DNA of 64,000 bases, taken from assembly GCF_026261605.1 (NCBI RefSeq), contig NZ_CP102486.1, positions 1,860,001 through 1,924,000 on the forward strand. Direction: 5' to 3'. Each line of letters begins with the position of its first letter. Within the stretch, counting starts at the first letter, position 1. Source of the DNA: Dechloromonas sp. A34 (GTDB lineage Bacteria; Pseudomonadota; Gammaproteobacteria; Burkholderiales; Rhodocyclaceae). Below the pieces are notes generated by a model. That model made no database searches. It was not told where the DNA came from and worked only from the letters and a program-made list of their open reading frames with translations. Shown one piece after another: positions 16,674-26,998 of this stretch. Made by a program: the position numbers and the translations under genes.

Positions 16674-17759
16674 ATGCGCGCCGCCTCTTCCTTGCGCCTT
16701 GTGCTGGCCGGGCTGTTCGCCCTGCTGGCGACGGCGGCCGGTGCCGACGAATCCTGCCGGATCGCCTTCGACATGGGCTCTTCCGGCATCCGGGCCGGCG
16801 CTTCCGCCAGTGTCACGACGACGCAGGCCGATATCGATTTCCTGGGTCCGCTTTGGGCCGGGCGCGGCCTGGAGGAAACGGTGGCGCCGACCATCGACGC
16901 GTTGCGCGAGTTGCCGAATAAGGCTGGTTTTTCAGATATCTGTGCCCGCATTGGTGGCGGCTTTTCTGCCTGGCGGCTGGCGGCGGAGCAGGACCCCGAG
17001 GCCCTGGCGGCGATCCTCGACCGCATCCAGGCCGCCAGCGGCACGGCGGTATTGGTCATTCCGCAATTGCAGGAAGGCGCCTACGGCTATTTCGGCGCCC
17101 GGCAACTGCTCGGCGAGCGGCTGACGACCAGCCATGTCCTCGATATCGGCGGTGGCAGCCTGCAAGTGGCAGGCGCCCAGACTTCCTACGGCGAGGCGCT
17201 CGGTCAGAAAATCTGGCACCGCCACCTGTGCCAGGAAATCCGCAATTCGGAATCGGTGCCCTGTGCCTTGCAACCGCTGACCGGCGACGAACTGGCCATC
17301 GCTCGCACGCTGGTCGCCGAAAAACTGGGCGGCGTCGCTGCCACTTTGCCGGGCCCGGTGACGATGACGGCGATCAGCCGTCCGGTCAGCCGCGGCGTGC
17401 TGCCGGCGGTGGCGCGCCTGGTGCCGGCCGGGGCCACCGCGGACAGTGTGCAGCGTTCGGCCGTCGCCACCGCCATCAACCAGCTGGCCGGCGCGACCTT
17501 ATCGGAAACGATGCAGTTGCTCGGCAACACCTCTCGCCATGTCGCCTTCCTGCTCAGCGACCTGCTGCTGGTCGAGGGCTTGCTGCAGGCGACCGACGCC
17601 GAGACCCTGCAGGTCACCGAACTCGACCTGACCAATCTGCCCGGCCTGCTCGCCGACGACCGCGCCTACGACTGGAGGCGGCGCTATGGCTGCTATCTCG
17701 ACCGCCTGCGCAGCCTGGGCAGCGCCGCCTACGCCAGCGACCCGGCCAGTTGTCCCTAG
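16674..17759 (+). CDS. Secreted Ppx/GppA-like phosphatase-fold protein
   Basis: A 361-aa protein with a cleavable signal peptide (LRLVLAGLFALLATAAGADE). The mature part shows phosphate/ATP-binding motifs of the exopolyphosphatase/GppA actin-like fold: FDMGSSGIRAG near its start and LDIGGGSLQVAG in the middle. Ordinary Ppx enzymes are cytoplasmic, so an exported version is notable. I chose the ATG at 16674, which begins the signal peptide; the longer frame from 16617 would translate the repeat units. RBS is poor. It may act on extracytoplasmic polyphosphate or nucleotides, but this is unproven. Confidence 0.72.
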   Translation: MRAASSLRLVLAGLFALLATAAGADESCRIAFDMGSSGIRAGASASVTTTQADIDFLGPLWAGRGLEETVAPTIDALRELPNKAGFSDICARIGGGFSAWRLAAEQDPEALAAILDRIQAASGTAVLVIPQLQEGAYGYFGARQLLGERLTTSHVLDIGGGSLQVAGAQTSYGEALGQKIWHRHLCQEIRNSESVPCALQPLTGDELAIARTLVAEKLGGVAATLPGPVTMTAISRPVSRGVLPAVARLVPAGATADSVQRSAVATAINQLAGATLSETMQLLGNTSRHVAFLLSDLLLVEGLLQATDAETLQVTELDLTNLPGLLADDRAYDWRRRYGCYLDRLRSLGSAAYASDPASCP

Positions 17760-17812
17760 CGAAGTACAGGCCGTTACAGCTTCTCGATTGCACGTTTCAG
17801 AAGGAATGACTC

Positions 17813-18163
17813 ATGATGGAAATTCACCGTTCAGGCACTACTCGCCGCTGGTCTGATACCGTATCCTGGCAGGGTCTGCTTTTCCTTTGTGAAGTGCCTT
17901 CACAGCTCGATGCCGATATCAATGGCCAGGCGACCGAAGTCCTGGCTGCGTTGGCGCAGCGCCTGGAAGAGGCCGGCAGCGACCAGCGGCGCATCCTCAA
18001 CGCCACGATCTACATTCCCGACCCGGCCGACCTCGCCGCCTTCAACGCCCTCTGGGACACCTGGGTGCCGGCCGGTTGCGCGCCGGTGCGCGCCTGTATC
18101 CACGCGCCGCTGACCGATCCGCGGCTACGCGTCGAAATCCAGATGATGGCGGCGCTCGCCTGA
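17813..18163 (+). CDS. Rid-family (YjgF/YER057c/UK114) protein
   Basis: A 116-aa protein with the Rid fold pattern. The conserved Arg is in PVRACIHAPL, followed by DPRLRVEIQMMAAL, the usual C-terminal strand. RidA-type proteins hydrolyse reactive enamines/imines such as 2-aminoacrylate. This one may belong to a divergent subgroup since the usual N-terminal segment differs. It stands 54 bp downstream of the Ppx-like gene with AGAAGGAATG just upstream. Confidence 0.85.
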   Translation: MMEIHRSGTTRRWSDTVSWQGLLFLCEVPSQLDADINGQATEVLAALAQRLEEAGSDQRRILNATIYIPDPADLAAFNALWDTWVPAGCAPVRACIHAPLTDPRLRVEIQMMAALA

Positions 18164-18182
18164 GTGTCTCGGCCGGCGCGCC

Positions 18183-20198
18183 TCAGGCGCGCATGGCGGC
18201 CAGCTTGACGTAGAGCGTGCTGCGCGAAATGCCCAGGTTGCGCGCTGCCAGCGACAGATTGCCGTTGGCGTTGGCGACCGCGGTATTGATCGCTGCCCGC
18301 TCCATCTCGGCCAGGCGGCCGGCCGCCATGGCCGGCGTCACTTCGCCGCGGGCGAGTACGGCATCGACCGCGGCGGCGGCGATGTGCGGCGGCAGCAGGC
18401 TGCCGTCGATGCGATTGCCGTCGCTCAGCGCGAACATCGCCTCGAAGACATTCTGCAATTCGCGGATATTGCCCGGCCAGCGATAACGCAGCAGGTGGCC
18501 CAACACCTCGGGATCGAGGCTCTTTGGCGGGCAGCCATATTTCTGGGCGAAACGCTGGTTGAGATGGCCGATGATCGCCTCGATGTCATCCGGACGTTCG
18601 CGCAGGGGCGGCAGGTTCAGGCTGACGACGCAGAGGCGGTGGAAAAGGTCTTCGCGGAAGCGGCCGGCGCCGGCATCGGTCTGCAGGTCGCGGTTGGTGG
18701 CGGCGATGATGCGTACCGATACTTTGCGTTCCTTGGTGTCACCGAGGCGGACGACCACGCCATCCTGGAGCACGCGCAGCAGGTGGGGCTGCATGTCGAG
18801 CGGCATCTCGCCGATTTCGTCGAGGAACAGGGTGCCGCCGTCGGCCTGTTCGAACTTGCCGGGCAGGCCGCCGCGGCGGGCGCCGGTAAAGGCGCCCTCG
18901 CTATAGCCGAACAGTTCGCTGGCCAGCAGTTCGCGGGTCAGGGCGCCGCAATTGACCGCGATGAAGGGACCCTCGGGTTTGCTGCTCGCCTGGTGGATGG
19001 CGCGCGCGAAGATTTCCTTGCCGGCGCCGGTTTCGCCGAGCAGCAGCACCGGCAGGTCGAGCGGCGCGATGCGCCGGGCACGGGCTTTTGCGGTGGCAAT
19101 CGCGGCGCTGGTGCCGATGATCTCGGCGAAGACATCGGTTTCCGTTTTGGCCGGGCTGGGCTGGGCCGGCATGCAAACGACTTGGCGCTGCGGCGGGCCG
19201 ATCGGGATGGCGAGCAGGGTGCCGAGATCGCCGTCACGCGAGCGGATCGGGTGCAGCCATTCCGGGCGCAGCCAGCCCGGCGTCTGGCGGCGGCGCTCGT
19301 CGGGCGCCAGGGCGAGATTCAGGGCGGCCACCTGGCTGCCGATTTCGAAGGGCAGGCGCACGCCATGCATCTCGCGGGCCTGTTGCATGCTGCCGCCGGT
19401 CCGCACAATGCGGCCGCGGTTGTCGAAGAGCACGACGCAATCGTTGCCGTAGCGGCTGAAGTCGTCCATCGCCTGTTGCAGCAGGCGGCCGTGCAGCTCG
19501 GCGTCGCGCCGCGCCAGCACGCCTTCGATCTGCTTGGCGGCGGAGATGACCAGGCCCAGCGTATGGCCGTGGAAGGTTTCCTTGACGCCGGAGACATCGA
19601 CCACGCCGAGCAGGGTCTTGCCCAGCGGGTCGAGGATCGGGGCGGCGGCGCAGGTCCAGTGCTTGACGTCGATGCAGTAGTGCTCGCTGGCGTAGATCTG
19701 CACCGGCTGATGGGTGGCAATCGTGGTGCCGATGGCGTTGGTGCCGATCAGTTCCTCGCTCCAGCAGCCGCCGGGCGCCAGGTTGATCTGCTCGCCGGCG
19801 TCGCGGGCCCGCGATTCGCCGTTGAGGTCGAGAATGGTGCCGCTCGGGTCGCTGAGCATGATCAGGGTGCCCGACTCGCGCAGGATCTCGCGCAGCGTTT
19901 CGAGTACCGGCCGGGCCGCCTCGTAGAGATCGCGCGCACTCTCGCGCAACAGGCGAATCCGCTCGCCGCCGGCGACCGGCGCACTGGCGCAGCCCGGGTC
20001 GACCGCCTCGGAACGGCTGCGCCGCCAGGAATCGAGCACGACATTGCGCACGCCGCTGCCGGATAGCGGGCGGTCCTGGAGGAAGCGTTCCCATGAACTG
20101 GCGACGGTCGATTCGTCGCCGATCCGCGGAATCAGAAGATGGCTGTTGGGGGTCACCGTGGGCTCGTGCCGGGCTCCGTAATTATCGCTGCAGAACAA
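18183..20198 (-). CDS. acxR: Sigma-54-dependent activator, AcoR/AcxR type (acetone carboxylase regulator)
   Basis: Enhancer-binding protein, 671 aa. An N-terminal GAF-type sensory region with [18 protein letters not shown] and [17 protein letters not shown], typical of AcoR-like proteins, comes first. The AAA+ domain has Walker A GETGAGKE, the sigma-54 contact loop [11 protein letters not shown] and the [12 protein letters not shown]alker B. A Fis-type HTH ([16 protein letters not shown]) ends the protein. It is divergent from acxABC, whose -24/-12 promoter needs such an activator, so it most likely senses acetone or a derivative. The start is uncertain: TTG at 20198 is the longest, and a GTG at 20156 gives [15 protein letters not shown]. 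Confidence 0.9.
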   Translation of the reverse strand: MFCSDNYGARHEPTVTPNSHLLIPRIGDESTVASSWERFLQDRPLSGSGVRNVVLDSWRRSRSEAVDPGCASAPVAGGERIRLLRESARDLYEAARPVLETLREILRESGTLIMLSDPSGTILDLNGESRARDAGEQINLAPGGCWSEELIGTNAIGTTIATHQPVQIYASEHYCIDVKHWTCAAAPILDPLGKTLLGVVDVSGVKETFHGHTLGLVISAAKQIEGVLARRDAELHGRLLQQAMDDFSRYGNDCVVLFDNRGRIVRTGGSMQQAREMHGVRLPFEIGSQVAALNLALAPDERRRQTPGWLRPEWLHPIRSRDGDLGTLLAIPIGPPQRQVVCMPAQPSPAKTETDVFAEIIGTSAAIATAKARARRIAPLDLPVLLLGETGAGKEIFARAIHQASSKPEGPFIAVNCGALTRELLASELFGYSEGAFTGARRGGLPGKFEQADGGTLFLDEIGEMPLDMQPHLLRVLQDGVVVRLGDTKERKVSVRIIAATNRDLQTDAGAGRFREDLFHRLCVVSLNLPPLRERPDDIEAIIGHLNQRFAQKYGCPPKSLDPEVLGHLLRYRWPGNIRELQNVFEAMFALSDGNRIDGSLLPPHIAAAAVDAVLARGEVTPAMAAGRLAEMERAAINTAVANANGNLSLAARNLGISRSTLYVKLAAMRA

Positions 20199-20299
20199 TC
20201 AATTAACTTAATCATAACCGTAGCGACCGCCGCCCGAAAAGTCAATGAAAGTCGTTGTGGATCAATGGTCTGTGCGGTGCAACATAGTTCATTGGGAAG

Positions 20300-20316
20300 T
20301 GTCCGGTTTCCGGACA
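20300..20316. promoter_or_regulatory. Candidate upstream activator site 1 for acxABC
   Basis: TGTCCGG-ttt-CCGGACA is a perfect 17-bp palindrome about 150 bp upstream of the -24/-12 promoter, the usual range for sigma-54 enhancers. It fits a dimeric activator such as AcxR. Confidence 0.6.
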
Positions 20317-20359
20317 GTCGGCAATTGGCGTCGTGATTCAGGACGTTTATTCGCCTTTC

Positions 20360-20384
20360 ACCGGACAGCTGTCGGTTTCCGAGT
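20360..20384. promoter_or_regulatory. Candidate upstream activator site 2 for acxABC
   Basis: ACCGGACAG-CTGTCGGT is an imperfect palindrome, and the overlapping CTGTCGGTTTCCGAG shares the GGTTTCC core of site 1 at a distance of 69 bp. A weaker second binding site for the same activator is likely. Confidence 0.45.
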
Positions 20385-20444
20385 ATTTTCGCCAAGTCAT
20401 TGATTGATCGATTGAATTCTGCGAGCCGGCGGTTTTTTCGCGGC

Positions 20445-20461
20445 CTGGCCCAGGCCTTGCC
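20445..20461 (+). promoter_or_regulatory. Sigma-54 (-24/-12) promoter of acxABC
   Basis: CTGGCCCAGGCCTTGCC has the GG and GC dinucleotides separated by 10 bp, as in TGGCACG-N4-TTGC. A start near 20472 would leave a ~42-base leader before acxA. An AT-rich ATTGATTGATCGATTGAATT stretch (20399-20418) lies between the enhancer sites and the promoter and could be a bend or IHF region. Confidence 0.75.
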
Positions 20462-20513
20462 ATTAAGTCGGCGTGGGATCACTGACCACAAACACCAATG
20501 ACAGGAGACAAAC

Positions 20514-22661
20514 ATGGAAACTCAGCAGTCAAACGTACAGGTAATGGGAATCGATGCCGGCGGCACGATGACCGATACCTTCTTTGTCCGGGCCGACGGT
20601 CGTTTCGTCGTCGGCAAGGCGCAAAGCAATCCGGGCGACGAATCGCTCGCCATCTACAACTCTTCGGTCGATGCGCTCGAGCACTGGGGCCGCAACGTCG
20701 ACGACGTCTATCCGGAACTGGCGACCTGCGTCTACTCCGGAACGGCGATGCTCAACCGCATCCTGATGCGCAAGGGCCTCGACGTCGGCCTGATCTGCAA
20801 CAAGGGCTTCGAGCAGATCCATTCGATGGGTCGTGCCTTGCAGAGCTATCTCGGCTACGCGCTGGAAGATCGCATCCACCTCAACACCCACCGCTACGAC
20901 GAGCCGCTGGTCCCGGTTTCCCGCACCCGCGGCGTCACCGAACGCACCGACGTGCAGGGCAAGATCGTTATTCCGCTGCGCGAAGAAGAAGTGCGCCAGG
21001 CCACCCGCGAGCTGGTCGAGGCCGGTTCCCAGGCCGTCGTCATCTGCCTGCTGCAATCGCACAAGAACGAACTTAGCGAACAGCGGGCGCGCGATCTGGT
21101 GCGTGACGAACTGAAAAAACTCAAGTCCGACATCCCGGTCTTCGCCTCGGTGGATTACTACCCATCGCGCAAGGAAAGCCACCGGATGAACACCACCATT
21201 CTCGAAGCCTACGGCGCCGAACCGTCGCGCCAGACGCTCAAGAAGGTCAGCGACCGCTTCAAGAAGCATGGCGCCAAGTTCGACCTGCGCGTCATGGCGA
21301 CGCACGGCGGCACGATCAGCTGGAAAGCCAAGGAACTGGCCCGCACCATCGTCTCCGGCCCGATCGGCGGGGTCATCGGCTCCAAGCTGCTCGGCGAGTA
21401 CCTCGGTGACGAGAACATCGCCTGTTCCGACATCGGCGGCACCTCGTTCGACGTGGCGCTGATCACCAAGGGCAACTTCGCCATCAAGTCCGACCCGGAC
21501 ATGGCCCGCCTGGTGCTCTCCTTGCCGCTGGTGGCGATGGACTCGGTCGGCGCCGGCGCCGGCAGCTTCGTCCGCCTCGACCCGTACAGCAAGTCGATCA
21601 AGCTCGGCCCGGACAGTGCCGGCTATCGCGTCGGTACCTGCTGGCCGGAAAGCGGGCTGGATACGGTCTCCGTTTCCGACTGCCACGTCGTGCTCGGCTA
21701 CCTGAACCCCGAGAACTTCCTCGGCGGTGCCATCAAGCTCGACGTGCAACGGGCCCGCGACCACATCAAGGCGCAGATCGCCGATCCGCTCGGCCTGTCG
21801 GTCGAAGATGCGGCGGCCGGTGTCATCGAACTGCTCGACCTGACGCTGTCCGAATACCTGCGCGCCAACATCAGCGCCAAGGGCTACAACCCGGCCGAAT
21901 TCACCTGCTTCTCCTATGGCGGCGCCGGCCCGGTGCATACCTATGGCTATACCGAAGGCGTCGGCTTCAAGGACGTCGTGGTACCGGCCTGGGCGGCCGG
22001 TTTCTCGGCTTTCGGCTGCGCCTGTGCCGACTTCGAGTACCGCTATGACAAGTCGGTCGATCTGGGGGTGGCCCAGTTTGCCAGCGACGAACAGAAAGCG
22101 GCGGCCTGCAAGACCTTGCAGGAAGCCTGGGAGGAACTGGCGACCAAGGTCATCGACGAGTTCGTGATCAATGGCTACAAGCCGGAAGACGTGCTGCTGA
22201 TCCCCGGCTACAAGATGCAGTACATGGGCCAGCTCAACGACCTCGAAATCGTCTCGCCGGTCACCAGCGCGGCCACTGCCGCTGACTGGCAGCAAATCAT
22301 CGAGTCCTTCGAGAACACCTATGGCCGCGTCTATGCCAATTCGGCGCGCTCGCCGGAATTGGGCTTCTCGGTCACCGGCGCCATCCTGCGCGGCATGGTC
22401 GTGACCCAGAAGCCGGTATTGCCGGAAGACGCGGATTGCGGCCCGACAGCGCCCAAGGAGGCCTATCTCGGCACCCGTCCGTTCTACCGCCACAAAAAGT
22501 GGGTCGAAGCGGCGCTGTGGAAGATGGAGTCGCTGAAGGCCGGCAACCACATCGTCGGCCCCGCCATCATCGAATCCGACGCGACGACCTTCGTCGTGCC
22601 CGATGGCTTCGAAACCACGATCGACAAGCATCGCCTGTTCCATCTCAAAGAAGTCAAGTGA
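20514..22661 (+). CDS. acxA: Acetone carboxylase beta subunit (HyuA-like)
   Basis: The ATP-handling subunit of the (alpha-beta-gamma)2 acetone carboxylase, which makes acetoacetate from acetone and bicarbonate at the cost of ATP. At 715 aa it matches known AcxA. The hydantoinase A/oxoprolinase fold shows MGIDAGGTMTDTFFV at the N-terminus, the Hydant_A motif MATHGGTISWKA, and CSDIGGTSFDVALI plus SYGGAGPVHTYGY, all phosphate-binding loops of the actin-like domain. ACAGGAGACAAAC precedes the ATG. It is the first gene of acxABC, 11 bp before acxB, and is controlled by the divergent AcxR-type activator. Confidence 0.95.
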   Translation: METQQSNVQVMGIDAGGTMTDTFFVRADGRFVVGKAQSNPGDESLAIYNSSVDALEHWGRNVDDVYPELATCVYSGTAMLNRILMRKGLDVGLICNKGFEQIHSMGRALQSYLGYALEDRIHLNTHRYDEPLVPVSRTRGVTERTDVQGKIVIPLREEEVRQATRELVEAGSQAVVICLLQSHKNELSEQRARDLVRDELKKLKSDIPVFASVDYYPSRKESHRMNTTILEAYGAEPSRQTLKKVSDRFKKHGAKFDLRVMATHGGTISWKAKELARTIVSGPIGGVIGSKLLGEYLGDENIACSDIGGTSFDVALITKGNFAIKSDPDMARLVLSLPLVAMDSVGAGAGSFVRLDPYSKSIKLGPDSAGYRVGTCWPESGLDTVSVSDCHVVLGYLNPENFLGGAIKLDVQRARDHIKAQIADPLGLSVEDAAAGVIELLDLTLSEYLRANISAKGYNPAEFTCFSYGGAGPVHTYGYTEGVGFKDVVVPAWAAGFSAFGCACADFEYRYDKSVDLGVAQFASDEQKAAACKTLQEAWEELATKVIDEFVINGYKPEDVLLIPGYKMQYMGQLNDLEIVSPVTSAATAADWQQIIESFENTYGRVYANSARSPELGFSVTGAILRGMVVTQKPVLPEDADCGPTAPKEAYLGTRPFYRHKKWVEAALWKMESLKAGNHIVGPAIIESDATTFVVPDGFETTIDKHRLFHLKEVK

Positions 22662-22672
22662 GGAGATAAATC

Positions 22673-24997
22673 ATGAATATGATGAGCACCAAAGAAATCG
22701 GCCTCGGCAACCTGCTCGAGAGCGGCCTGACCCTGAAGCAGCATCGCGACGCGATCCTCGAGCGCACCCAGGCGACGGGTTACTACAACGGCCTGGAGAA
22801 GCTGGAATTCCGCGACAGCGACCCGATCGGCTACGAGAAGCTGTTCTCTAAACTCCGCGGCGGCCTGGTCCATGCCCGGGAAACGGCGAAAAAGATCGCC
22901 GCCAGCCCCATCGTCGAGCAGGAAGGCGAGCTCTGCTTCACGCTCTACAACGCCGCCGGCGACTGCATCCTGACGTCGACAGGGATCATCATCCACGTTG
23001 GCACCATGGGCGCGGCGATCAAGTACATGATCGAGAACAACTGGGAAGCCAACCCGACGATCAACCCCGGCGACATGTTCACGACCAATGACTGCGCCAT
23101 CGGCAATGTGCACCCCTGCGACATCGCCACCATCGTGCCGATTTTCTGGGCCGGCAAGCTCATCGGCTGGGTCGGCGGCGTCACCCACGTCATCGACACC
23201 GGTGCCGTGACGCCGGGCTCGATGTCCACTGGCCAGACCCAGCGTTTCGGCGACGGCTACATGATCACCTGCCGCAAGACCGGGATCAACGACGAACCGC
23301 TGCGCGACTGGCTGCACGAGTCGCAGCGCTCGGTGCGGACGCCGAAATACTGGATCCTCGATGAAAAGACCCGCATCGCCGGTTGCCACATGATTCGCGA
23401 GCTGGTCGAAGAAGTGATCCGTGCCGATGGCCTGGAAGCTTACGAGAAGTTCTCCGGCGAAGTCATCGAAGAGGGCCGGCGCGGCCTGATGAGCCGGATC
23501 AAGGCGATGACCCTACCCGGCAAATATCGCAAGGTTTCCTTCGTCGATGTGCCGTTCAAGCACGAAGACATCCAGGTTTCCAACGCCTTCGCCAAACTCG
23601 ACTCGATCATGCACTCGCCGGTCGAGATGACCATCAAGCCGGACGGCAAGTGGCGTCTCGACTTCGAAGGCGCCAGCCGCTGGGGCTGGCATACCTTCAA
23701 TGCCCACCAGGTGGCCTTCACCTCGGGCATCTGGGTGATGATGTCGCAGACCCTGGTACCGACCCAGCGTATCAACGACGGCGCCTACTTCGCCACCGAG
23801 TTCCACCTGCCCAAGGGCACCTGGTGCAACCCGGACGACCGCCGCACCGGTCACGCCTATGCCTGGCACTTCCTGGTCTCCGGCTGGGCGGCGCTGTGGC
23901 GCGGCCTTAGCCAGTCCTACTTCAGCCGCGGTTATCTGGAAGAGGTCAATGCCGGCAACGCCAATACCTCCAACTGGTTGCAGGGCGGCGGTATCAACCA
24001 GGACGGCGAGATCCACGCGGTCAACAGCTTCGAGGCTTCGTCGTGCGGTACCGGTGCCTGCGCCGTCAAGGACGGCCTGAACCACGCCGCCGCCATCTGG
24101 AATCCGGAAGGCGACATGGGCGACATCGAAATCTGGGAAATGGCCGAGCCGCTGCTGTATCTGGGGCGCAACGTCAAATCCAACTCCGGCGGCTACGGCA
24201 AATACCGCGGCGGCTGTGGTTTCGAGACCCTGCGCATGGTCTGGAACGCCCAGGACTGGACGATGTTCTTCATGGGCAACGGCTACATGAACAGCGACTG
24301 GGGCATGATGGGCGGCTACCCGTCGGCCACCGGCTACCGTTTCGAAGCGCACAACACCGGCCTCAAGGAGCGCATCGCCATCGGCGACTCGCTGCCGCTG
24401 GGCGGCGACCTCGATCCGGGCGCGCCCGACTATGAGCGCCACCTCGACGCGACGGCCGTGGTCAAGCGCGACAAGCAGTGCATGACGACCGAGGACTGCT
24501 ATGACAACCATGACCTCTACCTGAACTACCTGCGTGGCGGCCCGGGCTTCGGCGATCCGATCGATCGTGAAATCAGTGCCATCGAGAACGACCTTAACCA
24601 GAAGTTCCTGCTGCCGGAATTCGCACAGAAGGTTTATGGCGCGGTGTTCACCCAGGATGCCAAGGGCGTGTTTGCCATCGATGCCACCAAGACCCAGGCC
24701 CGCCGCGCCGCAATGCGCAAGGAGCGTCTGGCCCGTGCCCTGCCGACCCGCGAATGGATGAAGGAAGAGCGCGAACGGATCATCAACAAGCATGCCGCGG
24801 TGCAGGTCCAGCACATGTTCGCCACCAGCTTCGGACTGTCCGAGAAATTCACCAAGGAGTTCAAGGATTTCTGGAACCTGCCGGCCGACTGGCAACTGCT
24901 CGAAGACGAACTGGGCGTGCCGACCTACGGCTCCAAGCACCGCATGGATCTCTCGCTGATGCCCGACGTGAAGACCGTCGTTCAGGTCGAAGAGTAA
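22673..24997 (+). CDS. acxB: Acetone carboxylase alpha subunit (HyuB-like)
   Basis: A 774-aa hydantoinase B/oxoprolinase-family subunit, the one that in characterised enzymes binds Mn and carries out the carboxylation step. Recognisable segments are GDMFTTNDCAIGNVHPCDIATIVPIF in part (TNDCAIGNVH), the His/Asp-rich start of the HyuB domain, and NSGGYGKYRGGCGFET near the middle. GTGAGGAGATAAATC gives a strong RBS. It is followed 36 bp later by acxC. Length and order agree with Xanthobacter/Rhodobacter acxABC. Confidence 0.95.
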   Translation: MNMMSTKEIGLGNLLESGLTLKQHRDAILERTQATGYYNGLEKLEFRDSDPIGYEKLFSKLRGGLVHARETAKKIAASPIVEQEGELCFTLYNAAGDCILTSTGIIIHVGTMGAAIKYMIENNWEANPTINPGDMFTTNDCAIGNVHPCDIATIVPIFWAGKLIGWVGGVTHVIDTGAVTPGSMSTGQTQRFGDGYMITCRKTGINDEPLRDWLHESQRSVRTPKYWILDEKTRIAGCHMIRELVEEVIRADGLEAYEKFSGEVIEEGRRGLMSRIKAMTLPGKYRKVSFVDVPFKHEDIQVSNAFAKLDSIMHSPVEMTIKPDGKWRLDFEGASRWGWHTFNAHQVAFTSGIWVMMSQTLVPTQRINDGAYFATEFHLPKGTWCNPDDRRTGHAYAWHFLVSGWAALWRGLSQSYFSRGYLEEVNAGNANTSNWLQGGGINQDGEIHAVNSFEASSCGTGACAVKDGLNHAAAIWNPEGDMGDIEIWEMAEPLLYLGRNVKSNSGGYGKYRGGCGFETLRMVWNAQDWTMFFMGNGYMNSDWGMMGGYPSATGYRFEAHNTGLKERIAIGDSLPLGGDLDPGAPDYERHLDATAVVKRDKQCMTTEDCYDNHDLYLNYLRGGPGFGDPIDREISAIENDLNQKFLLPEFAQKVYGAVFTQDAKGVFAIDATKTQARRAAMRKERLARALPTREWMKEERERIINKHAAVQVQHMFATSFGLSEKFTKEFKDFWNLPADWQLLEDELGVPTYGSKHRMDLSLMPDVKTVVQVEE

Positions 24998-25033
24998 GCA
25001 GTGCAATCGATTATCTGAATCTAGGAGACAAAA

Positions 25034-25537
25034 ATGTCATATACCAATGAACAGGTTTCACATCTGGTCGAAGGCACGCTGGACTGGGAAACGACCTTCC
25101 GCATGCTGTCTATGCCCAAGGACAACAGCCGTTTCGAGCAGTACCTCGCGGCGCTGCAGGCCAAGGTCAGCTTCAAGGATCGCATCGTCCTGCCGCTGGC
25201 GCCGCACATGTACATCGTGCAGTCGGCGAAGACCAAGCAGTGGCTGATCAAATGCGACTGCGGCCACGAGTTCTGCGACTACAAGGAAAACTGGAAGCTG
25301 CATGCCTCGATCTACGTGCGCGACACCGAAGAGGCAATGACCGAGGTGTACCCGAAGCTGATGGCGCCGGATACCCAGTGGCAGGTCTATCGCGAGTACT
25401 ACTGCCCGACCTGCGGCACGCTGCACGACGTCGAGGCGCCGACCCCGTGGTACCCGGTGATCCACGACTTCGAGCCGGACATCGAGGCCTTCTACAAGGA
25501 ATGGGTGCATCTGCCGGTTCCGGAACGGGTTGATTAA
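25034..25537 (+). CDS. acxC: Acetone carboxylase gamma subunit
   Basis: A 167-aa small subunit. Two Cys clusters, KCDCGHEFCDYKENWKL and YYCPTCGTLHDVEAPTPW, form the zinc-ribbon-like pattern expected for AcxC. Residues before DFEPDIEAFYKEW are typical of the family end. TAGGAGACAAAA precedes the ATG. In known complexes gamma bridges alpha and beta and binds a zinc ion. It completes acxABC. Confidence 0.94.
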   Translation: MSYTNEQVSHLVEGTLDWETTFRMLSMPKDNSRFEQYLAALQAKVSFKDRIVLPLAPHMYIVQSAKTKQWLIKCDCGHEFCDYKENWKLHASIYVRDTEEAMTEVYPKLMAPDTQWQVYREYYCPTCGTLHDVEAPTPWYPVIHDFEPDIEAFYKEWVHLPVPERVD

Positions 25538-25547
25538 ACCCTGAGCC

Positions 25548-25581
25548 GGGCGGGGGGCGGTTTGCCGCTCCCCGCTTGCCC
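25548..25581 (+). terminator. GC-rich intergenic hairpin after acxC
   Basis: GGGCGGGGGGCGG pairs with CCGCTCCCCGCTTGCCC across TTTG, with mismatches. There is no T tract, so it may stabilise the acxABC message or act as a partial stop before the CoA transferase gene. Confidence 0.4.
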
Positions 25582-25609
25582 CAAAGACAAGAAGAGGGAA
25601 CAGCACAAC

Positions 25610-26998
25610 ATGAACAAGGTGTATGCAACGAGCCAGGCCGCACTCGACGGCCTGCTTTTCGACGGCATGACCGTCGCCGCCGGCGGCTTCGGCCTCTGCG
25701 GCATTCCGGAAAACCTGATCGCCGGCCTGCTGCAGGCTGGCACCAGTGATCTGACCATTGTCGGCAACAACGCCGGCGTCGACGATTTCGGGATGGGGCC
25801 GCTTTTGAAAACGCGGCAGGTCAGGAAGGTCGTCGCCTCCTATGTCGGCGAAAACAAGGAATTCGAGCGCCAGGTGCTGGCCGGCGAACTGGAGCTCGAA
25901 CTGGTGCCCCAGGGCACCCTGGCCGAACGTTTGAGGGCTGGAGGGGCGGGCATCCCGGGCTTCTACACGCGGACCGCATTCGGCACCCGCCTGGCCGAAG
26001 GCAAGGAAACCCGCCAGTTCGAGGGCCAGGACTATGTGCTGGAACCGGCCATCCGCGCCGACGTCGCCATCGTCAAGGCCTGGAAGGGCGATCGCACGGG
26101 CAACCTGGTCTTCCGCAAGACGGCGCGCAATTTCAACCCGATGATCGCCACCTGCGGCCGGGTTACCGTCGCCGAGGTCGAGGAACTGGTCGAGCCGGGC
26201 CAACTTGATCCGGACCAGATCCACACGCCGGGCATCTATGTGGACCGCATCATCCAGGGCGCCGGCTACGAGAAGCGCATCGAGTTCCGGACCACGGCCG
26301 GCGGTGCCACGCCGGGCAAGTCGGACCCCGTGCGCGAACGGATGGCGCGGCGGGCGGCGCAGGAATTGCGCAACGGCTATTACGTCAATCTCGGCATCGG
26401 CATCCCGACGCTGGTCGCCAATTACATTCCCGAGGACATGCACGTCACGCTGCAGTCGGAGAACGGCCTGCTCGGCATCGGCCCTTTTCCCGACAGCGAC
26501 GATGTCGATGCCGACCTGATCAATGCCGGCAAGCAGACCATCACCAGCCTGCCGGGCAGCAGCTTCTTTTCCAGCGCCGACTCCTTCGCGATGATTCGCG
26601 GCGGCCATGTCGACCTCTCCATCCTCGGCGGTCTGGAGGTTTCGGAAAATGGCGACCTCGCCAACTGGATGGTGCCCGGCAAGATGGTCAAGGGGCCGGG
26701 CGGGGCGATGGACCTGGTCTCCGGCGTCGGGCGGGTGATCGTGCTGATGGAGCACACGGCCCGCGACGGCTCGCCAAAAATCCTGCCGGCGTGCCAGCTG
26801 CCGCTGACCGGCCGCGGCGTGGTGGACATGATCATCACCGAGCTCTGCGTGTTTTCGGTCAATCAAGGCGGGGGCTTGACCCTGATTGAGCTGCAGCCCG
26901 GTGTTTCGGTGGACGAGATCGCGGCCAAAACCGGCTGCCCGTTTGCCGTGCGCCTCGGCCTTCCGGTGCGGGATGCGGAGCTCGCCGTCAGTTCATGA
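25610..26998 (+). CDS. 3-oxoacid CoA-transferase, fused A and B subunits (SCOT-like)
   Basis: A 462-aa protein carrying both halves of a family I CoA transferase in one chain. The A half has [13 protein letters not shown] and [11 protein letters not shown]; the B half has the catalytic Glu284 in [12 protein letters not shown] and the [11 protein letters not shown] segment. It would move CoA from succinyl-CoA to acetoacetate, the product of acetone carboxylase, giving acetoacetyl-CoA for thiolysis. The start at 25610 follows GAGGGAACAGC; an earlier in-frame GTG-like extension to 25562 is less likely. Its stop overlaps the next small ORF. Confidence 0.93.
   Translation: MNKVYATSQAALDGLLFDGMTVAAGGFGLCGIPENLIAGLLQAGTSDLTIVGNNAGVDDFGMGPLLKTRQVRKVVASYVGENKEFERQVLAGELELELVPQGTLAERLRAGGAGIPGFYTRTAFGTRLAEGKETRQFEGQDYVLEPAIRADVAIVKAWKGDRTGNLVFRKTARNFNPMIATCGRVTVAEVEELVEPGQLDPDQIHTPGIYVDRIIQGAGYEKRIEFRTTAGGATPGKSDPVRERMARRAAQELRNGYYVNLGIGIPTLVANYIPEDMHVTLQSENGLLGIGPFPDSDDVDADLINAGKQTITSLPGSSFFSSADSFAMIRGGHVDLSILGGLEVSENGDLANWMVPGKMVKGPGGAMDLVSGVGRVIVLMEHTARDGSPKILPACQLPLTGRGVVDMIITELCVFSVNQGGGLTLIELQPGVSVDEIAAKTGCPFAVRLGLPVRDAELAVSS

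Noticed and set aside
20529..22643. 704-aa minus-strand frame opposite acxA
   Set aside because: Antisense shadow of a strongly conserved subunit; no RBS and no domain.
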